Source: Gadus chalcogrammus (taxonomy: Eukaryota; Chordata; Actinopteri; Gadiformes; Gadidae). From it: DNA of 64,000 nucleotides. Every line of letters starts with the position of its first letter. Positions within the stretch are counted from its first letter, which is position 1. The notes under the pieces are model-generated. The model had not been told where the DNA came from. It searched no databases and saw only the letters and a list, made by a program, of their open reading frames with translations. The position numbers and the translations under genes were made by a program. The stretch spans positions 31,130,416 through 31,194,415 of the forward strand of contig NC_079415.1 in NCBI RefSeq assembly GCF_026213295.1, read 5' to 3'. Shown here one piece after another: positions 34,370 to 43,375 of the stretch.

Positions 34370-34506
34370 GCCAGCTCATCAAGTGCTTACATTCAGCAGC
34401 TTCTCTCAAGGCGGGATGTTGCCTGCCAGACAGAGCACATGGAAACGCGTATTAGTAGGCACACAGCTATCCTTAAAGACTTTGCAGACCCATTTTAAAA
34501 GTGAAG
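34370..34506 (+). CDS. Candidate upstream exon E, copy 2
   Basis: Same acceptor (CTCTACGCAG) and donor (GAAG|GTGTGT) as the copy at 14,828, one codon longer. Open frame PAHQVLTFSSFSQGG...KSEG, leaving phase 1. Confidence 0.35.
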
Positions 34507-34676
34507 GTGTGTACTTTCCTCATTGAGTATTTTTGTTCTTTGATGTAATAGATTCTTGGCAGCATAGATTCTAGGCTGATGCTAGATTCTATCTGCGCTA
34601 AAAAGTCTGGTCCTCTTTGGAAAAGCAAAATAATGTACCAAAACAATTACTTTTTCCTTTTTTTCTCCCTCTGCAG

Positions 34677-34789
34677 AAGACTGCGATGCCTTTGGAGACC
34701 GTAGCACTCAGCGTGGCACCACCTCAAAGATTCTGGCGGTGGTCGCCCCTGGCTCCTCCCACTTGTCCAGTCACATCGAGAAACTGGTG
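34677..34789 (+). CDS. ZNF exon B, short form, copy 7
   Basis: Acceptor CCCTCTGCAG, donor GTG|GTTAGC, phase 1 to 0. Reads EDCDAFGDRSTQRGTTSKIL, then GSSHLSSHIEKLV. The upstream C block is deleted here. Confidence 0.5.
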
Positions 34790-35068
34790 GTTAGCAGAAT
34801 AAAGAATATTTTGGCATTTTTGCACTTGTAAATAGTTAATCGCGTTTTAGCCTACACTCAGATGTGAACTCATTCTTGCATGCAAGGGTCTTGAATCAAA
34901 AAAAAAATAGGCAGGCAAGACATTGAAATTGCAGGACGTGCCAAGCCGTGACCGAACCAACTTGGCAGTGTAAAAACGCCTAATCTGTCGGTAGTGGGGA
35001 TTGACAGCTATTCTGTGAAAATGAAAGACTATTTCTTGTGTGTGTTTCCTTCTTTATGTGGAAAGCAG

Positions 35069-35132
35069 CAGACCCCAGACACCATTTCAATCAAGGTTGA
35101 AGAGGATATTGGTGGAGGATTGCCTGCCGTAG
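35069..35132 (+). CDS. ZNF exon A, copy 8
   Basis: 64-nt exon, phase 0 to 1, core ISIKVEEDIGGGLPAV. Splice sites intact. Confidence 0.55.
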
Positions 35133-35237
35133 GTTAGTAATACACATTGCATCTATGCAAGAAAACAACCTTGATCAACTGAGAATGTACTTGATTCTAC
35201 CTGCGCTAAAAAGCCTAGTCCTCTTTGGAAAAGCATC

Positions 35238-35339
35238 ATGACAAGCGCCCTGCTAAAACACGAGTCAAACTTGGGAGTTGCATTTCAAAGATGGAATCAG
35301 TCAAGAGCCCAGAAGGGTTTCAAGACAGATGCCACCTGA
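35238..35339 (+). pseudogene. Block C copy 7: start-like exon remnant
   Basis: ATG-to-TGA stretch with NLGVAFQRWNQSRAQKG core. Confidence 0.4.
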
Positions 35340-35737
35340 GCTGGTTTATCATTCTCAAACATCAATAAATTCATAATGCATGAAGTTTAGCTGATCAGCT
35401 TAGAGGGAAGGACACGTTGTTGCTTTTTAGTGTCAAAATAGAATTATTGCGCTTGTCTCGCATGCCATGTTGTGATCAGATCATTTTGCGCTGGTGTTCG
35501 TTGAGCGTCCTTAACCTGGCCAACCACTTGAGCTTTGAGTCTAGGGAGGATGGTGCTGAAGGAGACGTCCCTCTCCAAAACTGTGAATCTTTGTCAGCAG
35601 CACACATTTTAAACCCTCTGTGTCAATGTTGTATGCATTTAAAGAGTTTCTTTCACGAGTACAAATACACAATGCCTCCCTTTATGCAAATAATGCATTA
35701 AAACAATTACTTTCCCCTTTTTTTTCTCCCTCTGCAG

Positions 35738-36021
35738 AAGACTGCGATGCCTTTGGAGACCGTAGCACTCAGCGCAACGCCACCTCAGAGATTCTTGGTG
35801 TGGACGCACCTGGCTCCTCCCACATGTCCAGTCACAGTGAGGAACTGAAGATTCTGAGCGTCTACGGAAAAGGGGAGGGCCCACTGGCGGAGGACGGCCA
35901 TGACACCCTCTTCACCGCGTTAGAAGTGGAGGCCCTGAACTCGCTGTCTGCCGACCACAGCGTGGCCAAGAGCCTGGAGCGCGGCGAGCAGCTGGTCTGC
36001 CGCAAGGAGCTGAGTGTGCAG
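35738..36021 (+). CDS. ZNF exon B, long form, copy 8
   Basis: 284 nt, phase 1 to 0, donor GTGCAG|GTTGGA. Paralogue of the long exon at 16,645 with only scattered substitutions (AEDGHD for AVDGHD). It can join exon A at 37,166 or 38,663. Confidence 0.65.
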
Positions 36022-36370
36022 GTTGGAAATCATCTTCTCATTCACCATCCAAAAGAGAGGTTTCCTCTGTTACAACTCTAAAACAAACCCATTGAAAGCC
36101 CACACCTTTATGATTCAGTAAACGTTTTTACACCGCCAAATATGCACGTCTTATGCTCAACTTTTCCCCCGTGTGATCCGCGCGTTTACACTGACCGAGG
36201 TAATTTACAGGCTTTATTTCGAACCCCTATTAACCCTCTCTGACCCTACACATATTGGGGGTTTCATTTGATGTAAATGCGATAAGACAGCTTTGCGGTT
36301 CTAGGGGCGGGGCTTGGGTAGAGGTGTTGCTGCATTGTCTCTACAACAGAGACGATGCAGCGATATCAAC

Positions 36371-36571
36371 ATGAACAGTTGTAACTGGAGAGACGGTGAA
36401 ATCCGCAAGCTGCTGACCATCATGGGAGAGAAGGTGATGCAGTCGCATTTAAAGAAGACGAAAGATGGTCGATCTAAGAGAAAGTACCTGGCAAACTTTC
36501 CTTACAATGCTTCGTCAGCAAAGTGGATTGCAAAAAAAACAATATTTCTGCATTTTTACACTTGTAAATAG
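36371..36571 (+). pseudogene. Myb/SANT-like domain fragment, copy 2
   Basis: NWRDGEIRKLLTIMGEKVMQ, then SHLKKTKDGRSKRKYLANF, running on to a stop without interruption. Same domain as at 17,279, truncated compared with a full Myb/SANT-like domain. Confidence 0.5.
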
Positions 36572-36732
36572 TTAATCGCGTTTTATCCTACACTCAGATT
36601 TGAACTCATTCTTGCATGCGAGGGTCTTGAATCAAAAAATATGTAAATATTTATTTGCTATTCATTGTAAAGAGTCCTACACTCGGTGTGTAGCCCCGCC
36701 TTCTCCGGTGAACCAAGAAAGTCAGCTCAGAG

Positions 36733-36973
36733 ACGATGGCAAGGCAACTTTATTTATCTAGCACTTTTCATACACAAGGCAGACTCAGTGATTCACATGC
36801 AAACATTGTCATACAATAAAATAAAATAACTGATAAGTAAAAGAAAACATAACAAAGTTAAAAAGGCATTTTAGTATTAAAATAGAAAATAAAGGCAAAG
36901 TTAAAAAAGCTTTTTAGAAAGTGCAATGTATTTAAGATTTAGCAGAAAGCTAAAGCAAACATAAAAGTCTTCA
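36733..36973 (-). mobile_element. L2-like LINE 3' fragment
   Basis: GCAAGGCAACTTTATTTAT-type 3' end through AAAAGTCTTCAAG, same family as 56,989-59,950. Confidence 0.75.
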
Positions 36974-37165
36974 AGGGGGAAGGGGGGTTTGACCCCCTCG
37001 GTTTAACACGGGCAAGACATTGAAATTGCAGGGCGTGCCAAGCCGCGACCGAACCAGCTTGGCAGGGTAAAAAGGCAAAATGTGTTGTTAGTGGGGATTG
37101 ACAACAATTCTGTGAAAATGAAAGAATATGTCTTGTGTGTGTTTCCTTCTTTATGTGGAAAGCAG

Positions 37166-37229
37166 CAGACCCCAGACACCATTTCAATCAAGGTTGAAGA
37201 GGATATTGGTGGAGGCTTGTCCACCGTGG
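37166..37229 (+). CDS. ZNF exon A, copy 9
   Basis: 64-nt exon, phase 0 to 1, core ISIKVEEDIGGGLSTV; donor GTGG|GTTAGT (last codon base changed, reading frame unaffected). Confidence 0.55.
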
Positions 37230-37334
37230 GTTAGTTATACACATTGCATCTATGTAAGCAAACGACCTGGATCAACTGAGAATGTACTTGATTTTACCTG
37301 CGCTAAAAAGCCTGGTCCTCTTTGGAAAAGCATC

Positions 37335-37436
37335 ATGAACAGCACCCTGCTAAAACACGAGTCAAACTTGGGAGTAGCATTTCAAAGATGGAATCAGTCA
37401 AGAGCCCAGAAGGGTTTCAAGACATTTGCCACATGA
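37335..37436 (+). pseudogene. Block C copy 8: start-like exon remnant
   Basis: ATG-to-TGA stretch, NLGVAFQRWNQSRAQKGFK, TFAT instead of TDAT. Confidence 0.4.
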
Positions 37437-37559
37437 GCTGGTTTATCATTCTCAAACATTAAGGAATTCATAATGTATGAATGTTAGCTGATCAGCTTAG
37501 AGGGAAGGACACGTTGTTGCTTTTTAGTGTCAAAATATAATTCTTGCGCTTGCAGCATT

Positions 37560-38060
37560 CTTCCAAGAAAGTATTCCAATCCATGATCGCTTATCTTACT
37601 TTATTTGTTTAAGTATTTCAGTATGGTAACTAGGGAGCAAAAGGAGAGGACGCGTGTCTTACCCATGCTGAGCGTCTCCCAGCTGACCAAAGCTATATTA
37701 ACCCTTAAGTATGGCTGCCGAGAGATTCTGGTTTGTTTACTGGCTCTGTTGTCTGTTTTGTTTCAAATCCACGTGGCCCACAGCAGTGGGCGGAGCCGGC
37801 GTGACGTATTAGCCTCGGCTTCCTCACTTGTCTGAGGTGCTGCCTTCTGTGGATGGAGCAGCTATTGCAGCCTTCAGTAAGATCCTGCTCCCCTTGTGGC
37901 TATGTATAGTATTTACGGCTTATATGTTTGGTCCTGCTTCCTAGTGGTTCTGTGAGGGTAATACAGCTTGTGTGTTTGAATCTGCTTCGTAGTGGTTCTG
38001 TGAGGGTAATACAGCTTGTGTGTTTGAATCTGCTTCCTAGAGGCTATGTGGAGGCAGCTT
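37560..38060. other. Non-unit sequence inserted in third array
   Basis: Replaces the usual spacer between block C and exon B. It contains a ~60-bp near-duplicate (GTGAGGGTAATACAGCTTGT twice, 37,950-38,035). No ORF or family recognised. Confidence 0.5.
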
Positions 38061-38295
38061 ATGTTCTTAAAATACGTAACACGCTTGTCTCGCATGTCAT
38101 GTTGTGATCAGATCACTTTAGGCTGGTGTTCGTTGAGTGTCCTTATCCTGGCCAACCACTTGAGCTTTGAGTCTAGGGAGGAGGGTGTTGGAGGAGACAT
38201 ACCTCTCCAAAACTGTGAATCTTTGTCAGCAGTACACATTTTATGCATATAATGTATCAAAACAATATTTTTTTCCTTTTTTTCTCCCTCTGCAG

Positions 38296-38408
38296 AAGAC
38301 TGCGATGCCTTTGGAGACCCTAGCATCCAGCGCAACGCCACCTCAGAGATTCTGGATGTGGACACCCCTGGCTCCTCCCACATGTCCAGTCGTAGCGAGG
38401 AACTGCTG
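38296..38408 (+). CDS. ZNF exon B, short form, copy 9
   Basis: Acceptor CCCTCTGCAG, exon end GAACTGCTG|GTTAGC, phase 1 to 0. Reads EDCDAFGDPSIQRNATSEIL, then GSSHMSSRSEELL. Confidence 0.5.
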
Positions 38409-38662
38409 GTTAGCAGAATAAAGAATATGTTGGCATTTTTGCTCTTAAATAGTGTTTAAGCCTACACTCAGATGTGAACTCATTCTTGCATGCGGGGGTC
38501 TTGAATCAACAAAAAAAAAATACACTGGGAAGACATTGAAATTGCAGGACGTTCCAAGTGCAGTGTAAAAATGCCTAATCTGTCGGTAGTGGGGATTGAC
38601 AACTATTCTGTGAAAATGAAAGAATATGTCTTTTGTGTGTTTCCTTCTTATGTCGAAAGCAG

Positions 38663-38726
38663 CAGACCCCAGACACCATTTCAATCAAGATTGAAGAGGA
38701 TATTGGTCGAGGCATGCCCGCCGTAG
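38663..38726 (+). CDS. ZNF exon A, copy 10 (ZNF3 penultimate exon)
   Basis: 64-nt exon, phase 0 to 1, core ISIKIEEDIGRGMPAV. Lies 204 nt before the ZNF3 finger exon and joins it in frame. Confidence 0.6.
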
Positions 38727-38930
38727 GTTAGTAATACACATTGCATCTATGCAAGAAAACGACCGTGATAAAATGGAAAAATGCATAATCAACAAATAGA
38801 AGTTAGAAAGAATGTCAAAATATAATTCTTCCAATACACAAGTGTGTACAAAGTACATACTGTATACCTTTGTGAAAATGATTAATTAAAAACATTACTT
38901 TCTCTCTCTTCTCTGTTTTCCTCTCTGAAG

Positions 38931-40413
38931 AAGACGGCAATGACATCAGAGACTGCAGCACACAGCGCGGCGCCACCTCGGAGAGTCTGCGTGTGGACGC
39001 CCCTGGCTCCTCCCACATGTCAAGTCACAGCGGGGAGCTGCGCATCCTGAGCGTCTACGGACAAGGGGAGGGCCCACTGGCGGTGGACGGCCATGACACC
39101 CTCTTTGCCGTGTCAGAACTGGAGGGCTTGAGCTCGCTGTCCGCAGACCACAGCGTGGCCAAGAGCCTGAACTGCAGCGTGAGGCTTGTCCGCCTTGAGG
39201 AGCTGACTGGGCATCAGGGCGGCCGCAAGGGCCGGCCCGGTGTCTTGTGTGGAAAGGTTATTCCCAACAATGCCAATATGATCATCCACATGAGGACCCA
39301 AAACGACGAGAAGCCGTACTGTTGCTACCAATGCATGAAGCGCTTCAGTCGGAAAGGCGTCCTGAACCGCCACATGATGACTCACGAAGGGGTGAAGCCC
39401 TACAAGTGTGACCAATGCATGAAGTGCTTTGGAGAGAGCTCCAAGCTGAAGATCCACATGAGGACTCACACTGGCGAGAAGCCTTACAAGTGTGACCAAT
39501 GCACGAAGTCTTTCTCTCACAAAGACTACCTGAATATCCACATGAGAACTCACTCCGGTGAGAAGCCCTACAAGTGTGACCAATGCATGAAGTGCTTCAG
39601 TCATGGCTCCACCTTGAACTTCCACATGTCGACTCACTCCGGGGAGAAGCCCTATAGGTGTGACCAATGCCCTAAGTGCTTCAGTCATGGCCGCAGCCTG
39701 AAGTTCCACATGTTGACTCACTCGGAGGAGAAGCCCTACAGGTGTGACCAATGCCCGAAGTGCTTCTGTCATGGCCGAAGCCTGAAGTTCCACATGTTGA
39801 CTCACTCTGGGGAGAAGCCCTACAGGTGTGACCAATGCACGAAGTGTTTCATTCAAAGCTCCGCCCTGAAGTCCCACATGAGGAGTCACACCGGCGAGAA
39901 GCCCTACAAGTGTGACCAATGCACGAAGTACTTCCTTCATACCTCCGCCCGGAACCGCCACATGTCGACTCACAACGGGGAGAAGCCCTACAAGTGTGAC
40001 CAATGCATGAAGTGCTTCAGTCAGAAAGGCCACCTGAAGAGCCACATGATGACTCACTCTGGGGTGAAACCTACAGGTGTGACCAATGCACGAAGCGGTT
40101 CAGTCTGACAAGATACCTGAAGCTCCACATGAGAACTCACTCCGGCGAGAAGCCCTACAGGTGTGACCAATGCATGAAGTGCTTCCATCTTGGCTCCTCC
40201 CTGAAGTCCCACATGTCGACTCGCACCGGGGAGAAGCCCTACAGGTGTGACCAATGCATGAAGTGCTTCAGTCAGAAAGGCACCCTGAAGCACCACATGA
40301 TGACTCACTCTGGGGAGAAGCCCTACAGGTGTGACCAATGCATGAAGTGCTTCGGTCAGAAAGGCACCCTGAAGACACACATGATGACTCACTCTGGGGA
40401 GAAGCCCTACAAG
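38931..40413 (+). pseudogene. ZNF3: C2H2 zinc-finger exon, frameshifted
   Basis: Finger exon (acceptor CTCTCTGAAG, phase 1) with the standard linker and 13 fingers before the hAT. Nine are in the first frame (first one YCCYQC). A one-base deletion near 40,067 (GGGGTGAAACCTACAG for GGGGAGAAGCCCTACAG) then ends that frame at 40,108. Four more fingers follow in the shifted frame (from ~40,067 to 40,413), the second with HMSTR instead of H-x3-H. The shifted frame meets the hAT-borne TAG at 40,414-40,416. Fingers 7-13 correspond one-to-one to ZNF2 fingers 3-9. Probably non-functional, although the first nine fingers are intact. Confidence 0.88.
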
Positions 40414-40508
40414 TAGGGCTGGGCGATATACAGGTTTTAAAATTATACCGGTATATTTTTGAAAGCGATATGTAGTTGAGACAATACCGCCATACCGGTA
40501 TATTATAT

Positions 40509-41020
40509 ATTATTTTGATGTTGCCTTGCGAGCGCTATTTTATAAAGCTGACCGCTGCTCTCTGAGCCTACAAACCATGTTCAGCTGCTCAATCCCTCCC
40601 CTTATATGTACGTAGCGTTCTCCCACCCATTGGCGTTTCACATCAAACAAAACGTTTCTCGTGAGCACGAGAAAGTATCTGGTGCGCACGAGAAAGTATC
40701 TCGTTCGCACGAGAAAGTATCTGGTGCGCATGTGTGTGTGTGTGTGTGTCTGTGGTCAGCGTGTGAGTGCAGTGGACGAGCGAGCGGTAGCGTGCATGTA
40801 CGTTTAGTGAAGTAATGATCAAGTCCGGTTGTGTGTAAAAGAATAAAGCTCCCGGCAAGAATCGGTGGCCGATTCATTCCGACCTATAAGCAGACCCACT
40901 GCTGGTCAAAGTGAAGGGTGTGTTGCCCCTGAGAGAGCATCGGCCCTGGTGGGAACCTGTCTGAGAGCCGACAGCAGAAAGTTGTAACACTAACCATCTC
41001 GTAGTCAGAGGCGGAGCGCA
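40509..41020 (+). mobile_element. Possible solo LTR inside hAT
   Basis: Absent from the ZNF2 copy. Contains three ~21-bp tandem CACGAGAAAGTATCT repeats, a short (GT)n, and AGAATAAAGCTCCC (poly(A)-signal-like) with a GC-rich downstream part ending near GTTGTAACA. This is compatible with a retroviral-type or Gypsy LTR, but no clean target duplication is seen. Confidence 0.35.
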
Positions 41021-41380
41021 AGAAAGTAGTACGTGCTCCAAAAGTGCAAGATAAAAAATAAAACACATTAATTTGAATGATTTTAGCTTGCGTGTGATTT
41101 TTCGCGGGCACAGGCACGCACAAGCTAAAATCATTCATATTATAGAAGAGGCTGTCAAGGAAAACAGGATTTTTTTTGTCTCCGATGACGTCTATGGTAT
41201 CACTCTGCAAATAGTCCGGTAACTTGTCAACTCCAGCGTCTTCGGTTGTTATGCGACGTCAACGTCTTCGGCGGACAATTTCTCTGCTGATCAACACTAC
41301 GAATGCTGGTTACAAATAAATTGTAAAAAGATACACCATGAAGTTATTTTTTCGTTTAGGCAAGTAACCGTGTAATAAGC

Positions 41381-41505
41381 GGGATAATGTATAGAACGTC
41401 GTCGGTCATTATTGAAAATAAGCCCCTTCAGGTCGGTGTCCTGTTCGCCCAGTCGGGGCTTATTTTCCCGATAATGACCGGCGTTCTTTACATTATCCCT
41501 TACGT
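41381..41505. repeat. Long hairpin inside hAT
   Basis: Arms of ~46 nt beginning GGGATAATGTATAGAACG and GGGGCTTATTTTCCCG pair around a ~28-nt loop. The same structure in ZNF2's element (28,931-29,037) is split by the nested hAT exactly in the right arm. Confidence 0.75.
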
Positions 41506-41697
41506 ATCTGTTGTTAAAGCACAGCTGTGCTTTGCTGAGCAAAAAAAAGAAAAAAACACTAAATAAATGGTTGATAGTGGCGCAGAGTTAATACTACACA
41601 CTTTACCTGTTTTGTTCAAAATATCGTTATAATATCGTATATCGCCATTCGAACCGAAAATATCGAGATGTGTTTTGGTCCATATCGCCCAGCCCTA

Positions 41698-41858
41698 CCT
41701 ACAGGTGTGACCAATGCATGAAGCGCTTCTGTCATGGCCACGCCCTGAAGATCCACCTGAGGACTCACTCTGGGGAGAAGCCCTGCGTGTGTCTGCAGTG
41801 CAACGCCAGCTACAGCGACCCAAGCAGTTTGTCTCAAGCACACTTTGGCACGGGGTAA
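41698..41858 (+). pseudogene. ZNF3 detached C-terminal fingers
   Basis: YRCDQCMKRFCHGHALKIHL plus a last finger that has lost the segment with its first zinc-binding His (12-bp deletion relative to ZNF1: SSLSQAHFGTG). Confidence 0.85.
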
Positions 41859-41930
41859 CGGGACGCTTTGATTTAGACCTCTGTCTGGTATTGGTTTAAA
41901 TGACTGCTTTTTGTTTTTCTTTTCATCACG

Positions 41931-41936
41931 ATTAAA
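41931..41936 (+). terminator. Poly(A) signal after ZNF3
   Basis: ATTAAA in the conserved context. Confidence 0.5.
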
Positions 41937-41999
41937 CGCTTTCAACTTTTGATTCGCTTTCTGATTTTATTAATAATTGGTGTCTGTGTTGAATAACTT

Positions 42000-43375
42000 C
42001 TTTGCTTGCTTTTTGTGGTGTGCGTATGCGCGTGTCGGGGCAGTTGGGCAGAAGGTTAAAGGTCCCATGGCATGCCACCAGGTGTGGTGTGATTGGCCGT
42101 TAACAAGCCGTTTTGGAAATCTGCCCCTTATGACATCACAGGTCGGTGTGTCCACCTAGATGTGTGCTGGATAGATCAGTCTACCAGCCTTCCCATTGGA
42201 CTGTAGCAAACGTTGTTCATCTATCCGTCCCACATCTAGGTGGACATGCCCACCTGGGATGTCACCCTCTGCCTCCACACTCTCCCCCTGTAGCCCCTGT
42301 AGCTGGGAACGTCTGCGGAAACACGCACGTTCGTGGACGGTGCTCCGCTTCGGCACAAAATGCTCGTTGAACTTGTTAATAACCTCATTGTGGTCATCAT
42401 CCTCATGGCCTCAGAACGTGAACGTGCTAAATATCGGCTCTGCATCTTTGCCCAAAGCATACAATAGAGTGTTTACTTGCTCATCGTCGTTCTCTTGGTT
42501 GAGTTTTTCTGCAATCCGATAACGAGAGAAACGCTGTCTCTGGCCAGCCAGGCCCCGGGCAGGGTGAAGTCAAATGGGTCCGGCGCGCAAAACTTTTCCC
42601 TTTTGCTGCTCTCTCACTCACTCTCTCTCTCTCTCTCTCTCACTCACTCACTCACTCACTCACTCACACAGCCAGTTTAACTCCAACGTACTACAATGTG
42701 TTGAAACACAAGACAGTGTAGTGACGAGTGGTTCTTCAATACTCTGAGTGAATTTGTAATTGAGTTGCTGTGGGGAAAGGAGAACAAGCCTATCTTGATG
42801 AATCCTTCATTATGTTGTGTGTTCACTAACAGGGGTAGGGTTCGTGCTGGAACTTTCTTCTTCTTTTCTTCGTTTAACTTGGTGTGTGTGTGTGTGTGTC
42901 TCGCTGCAGTTCAGAAGGTGAACTGCACCGAGGAGGATTCACCGCCCCCTTGTGGTTCCACATGCATTAACTTTGATACGTCTTTGATATGTCGTTCATC
43001 AAATAGGAACCTGTATATTCAACAAACCACCAATAAGAACCAATGCAAAAGGCTTAAAATGTACCACTATATCAAAACTAAAAAAATCTTCGGAAAAAAA
43101 TAAACTGTTTTGAGCCGGAGCACTGAATTTCTGTTCTTCTCTTGTTTGGTTTCGGTAAATCTGTTCAAATATTGTGTTATTGTTTGGTCCAAAAGCTTTG
43201 ATTTGTTTTAACATACGGGCTGAACATCATAATTTAAAAAAACCTTATTTTAACTTTATTATTTATTGCTTAGGATTTTTTTCTTGCATTTTAATGCTCG
43301 TTATTTAGTTTGAATTATTTTTAACCATGTTAAAAAAAAAAAGAAGGAAATTACGGGGAAAGGTTACCTCCCCCC
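42000..43375. other. ZNF3 3' flank, intergenic
   Basis: 42,040-42,330 contains internally inverted copies (TCGGTGTGTCCACCTAGATG vs ACATCTAGGTGGACATGCCC), likely a MITE starting near AAAGGTCCCATGGCATG. (CT)n/(CTCA)n lies at ~42,612-42,666. From 42,690 the sequence is a third copy of the ZNF 3' flank, cut at 43,375 by a LINE. No gene seen. Confidence 0.55.

Larger units (their letters stand above)
36122..37076. mobile_element. PIF/Harbinger-like element, copy 2
   Basis: Left end ACGTTTTTACACCGCCAA after TAA (36,119-36,121), right end CTTGGCAGGGTAAAAAGGC; the right TAA is mutated. It contains the second Myb/SANT-like ORF and an L2-like 3' fragment (36,733-36,973). It provides the empty site for the large L2 at 17,416. 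Confidence 0.6.
40414..41697. mobile_element. hAT element in ZNF3, paralogous insertion
   Basis: Same ends and same insertion codon as in ZNF2; TSD copies CCTACAAG and CCTACAGG. It lacks the nested ZBED hAT but has a ~510-bp insertion at 40,509-41,020. Confidence 0.9.
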
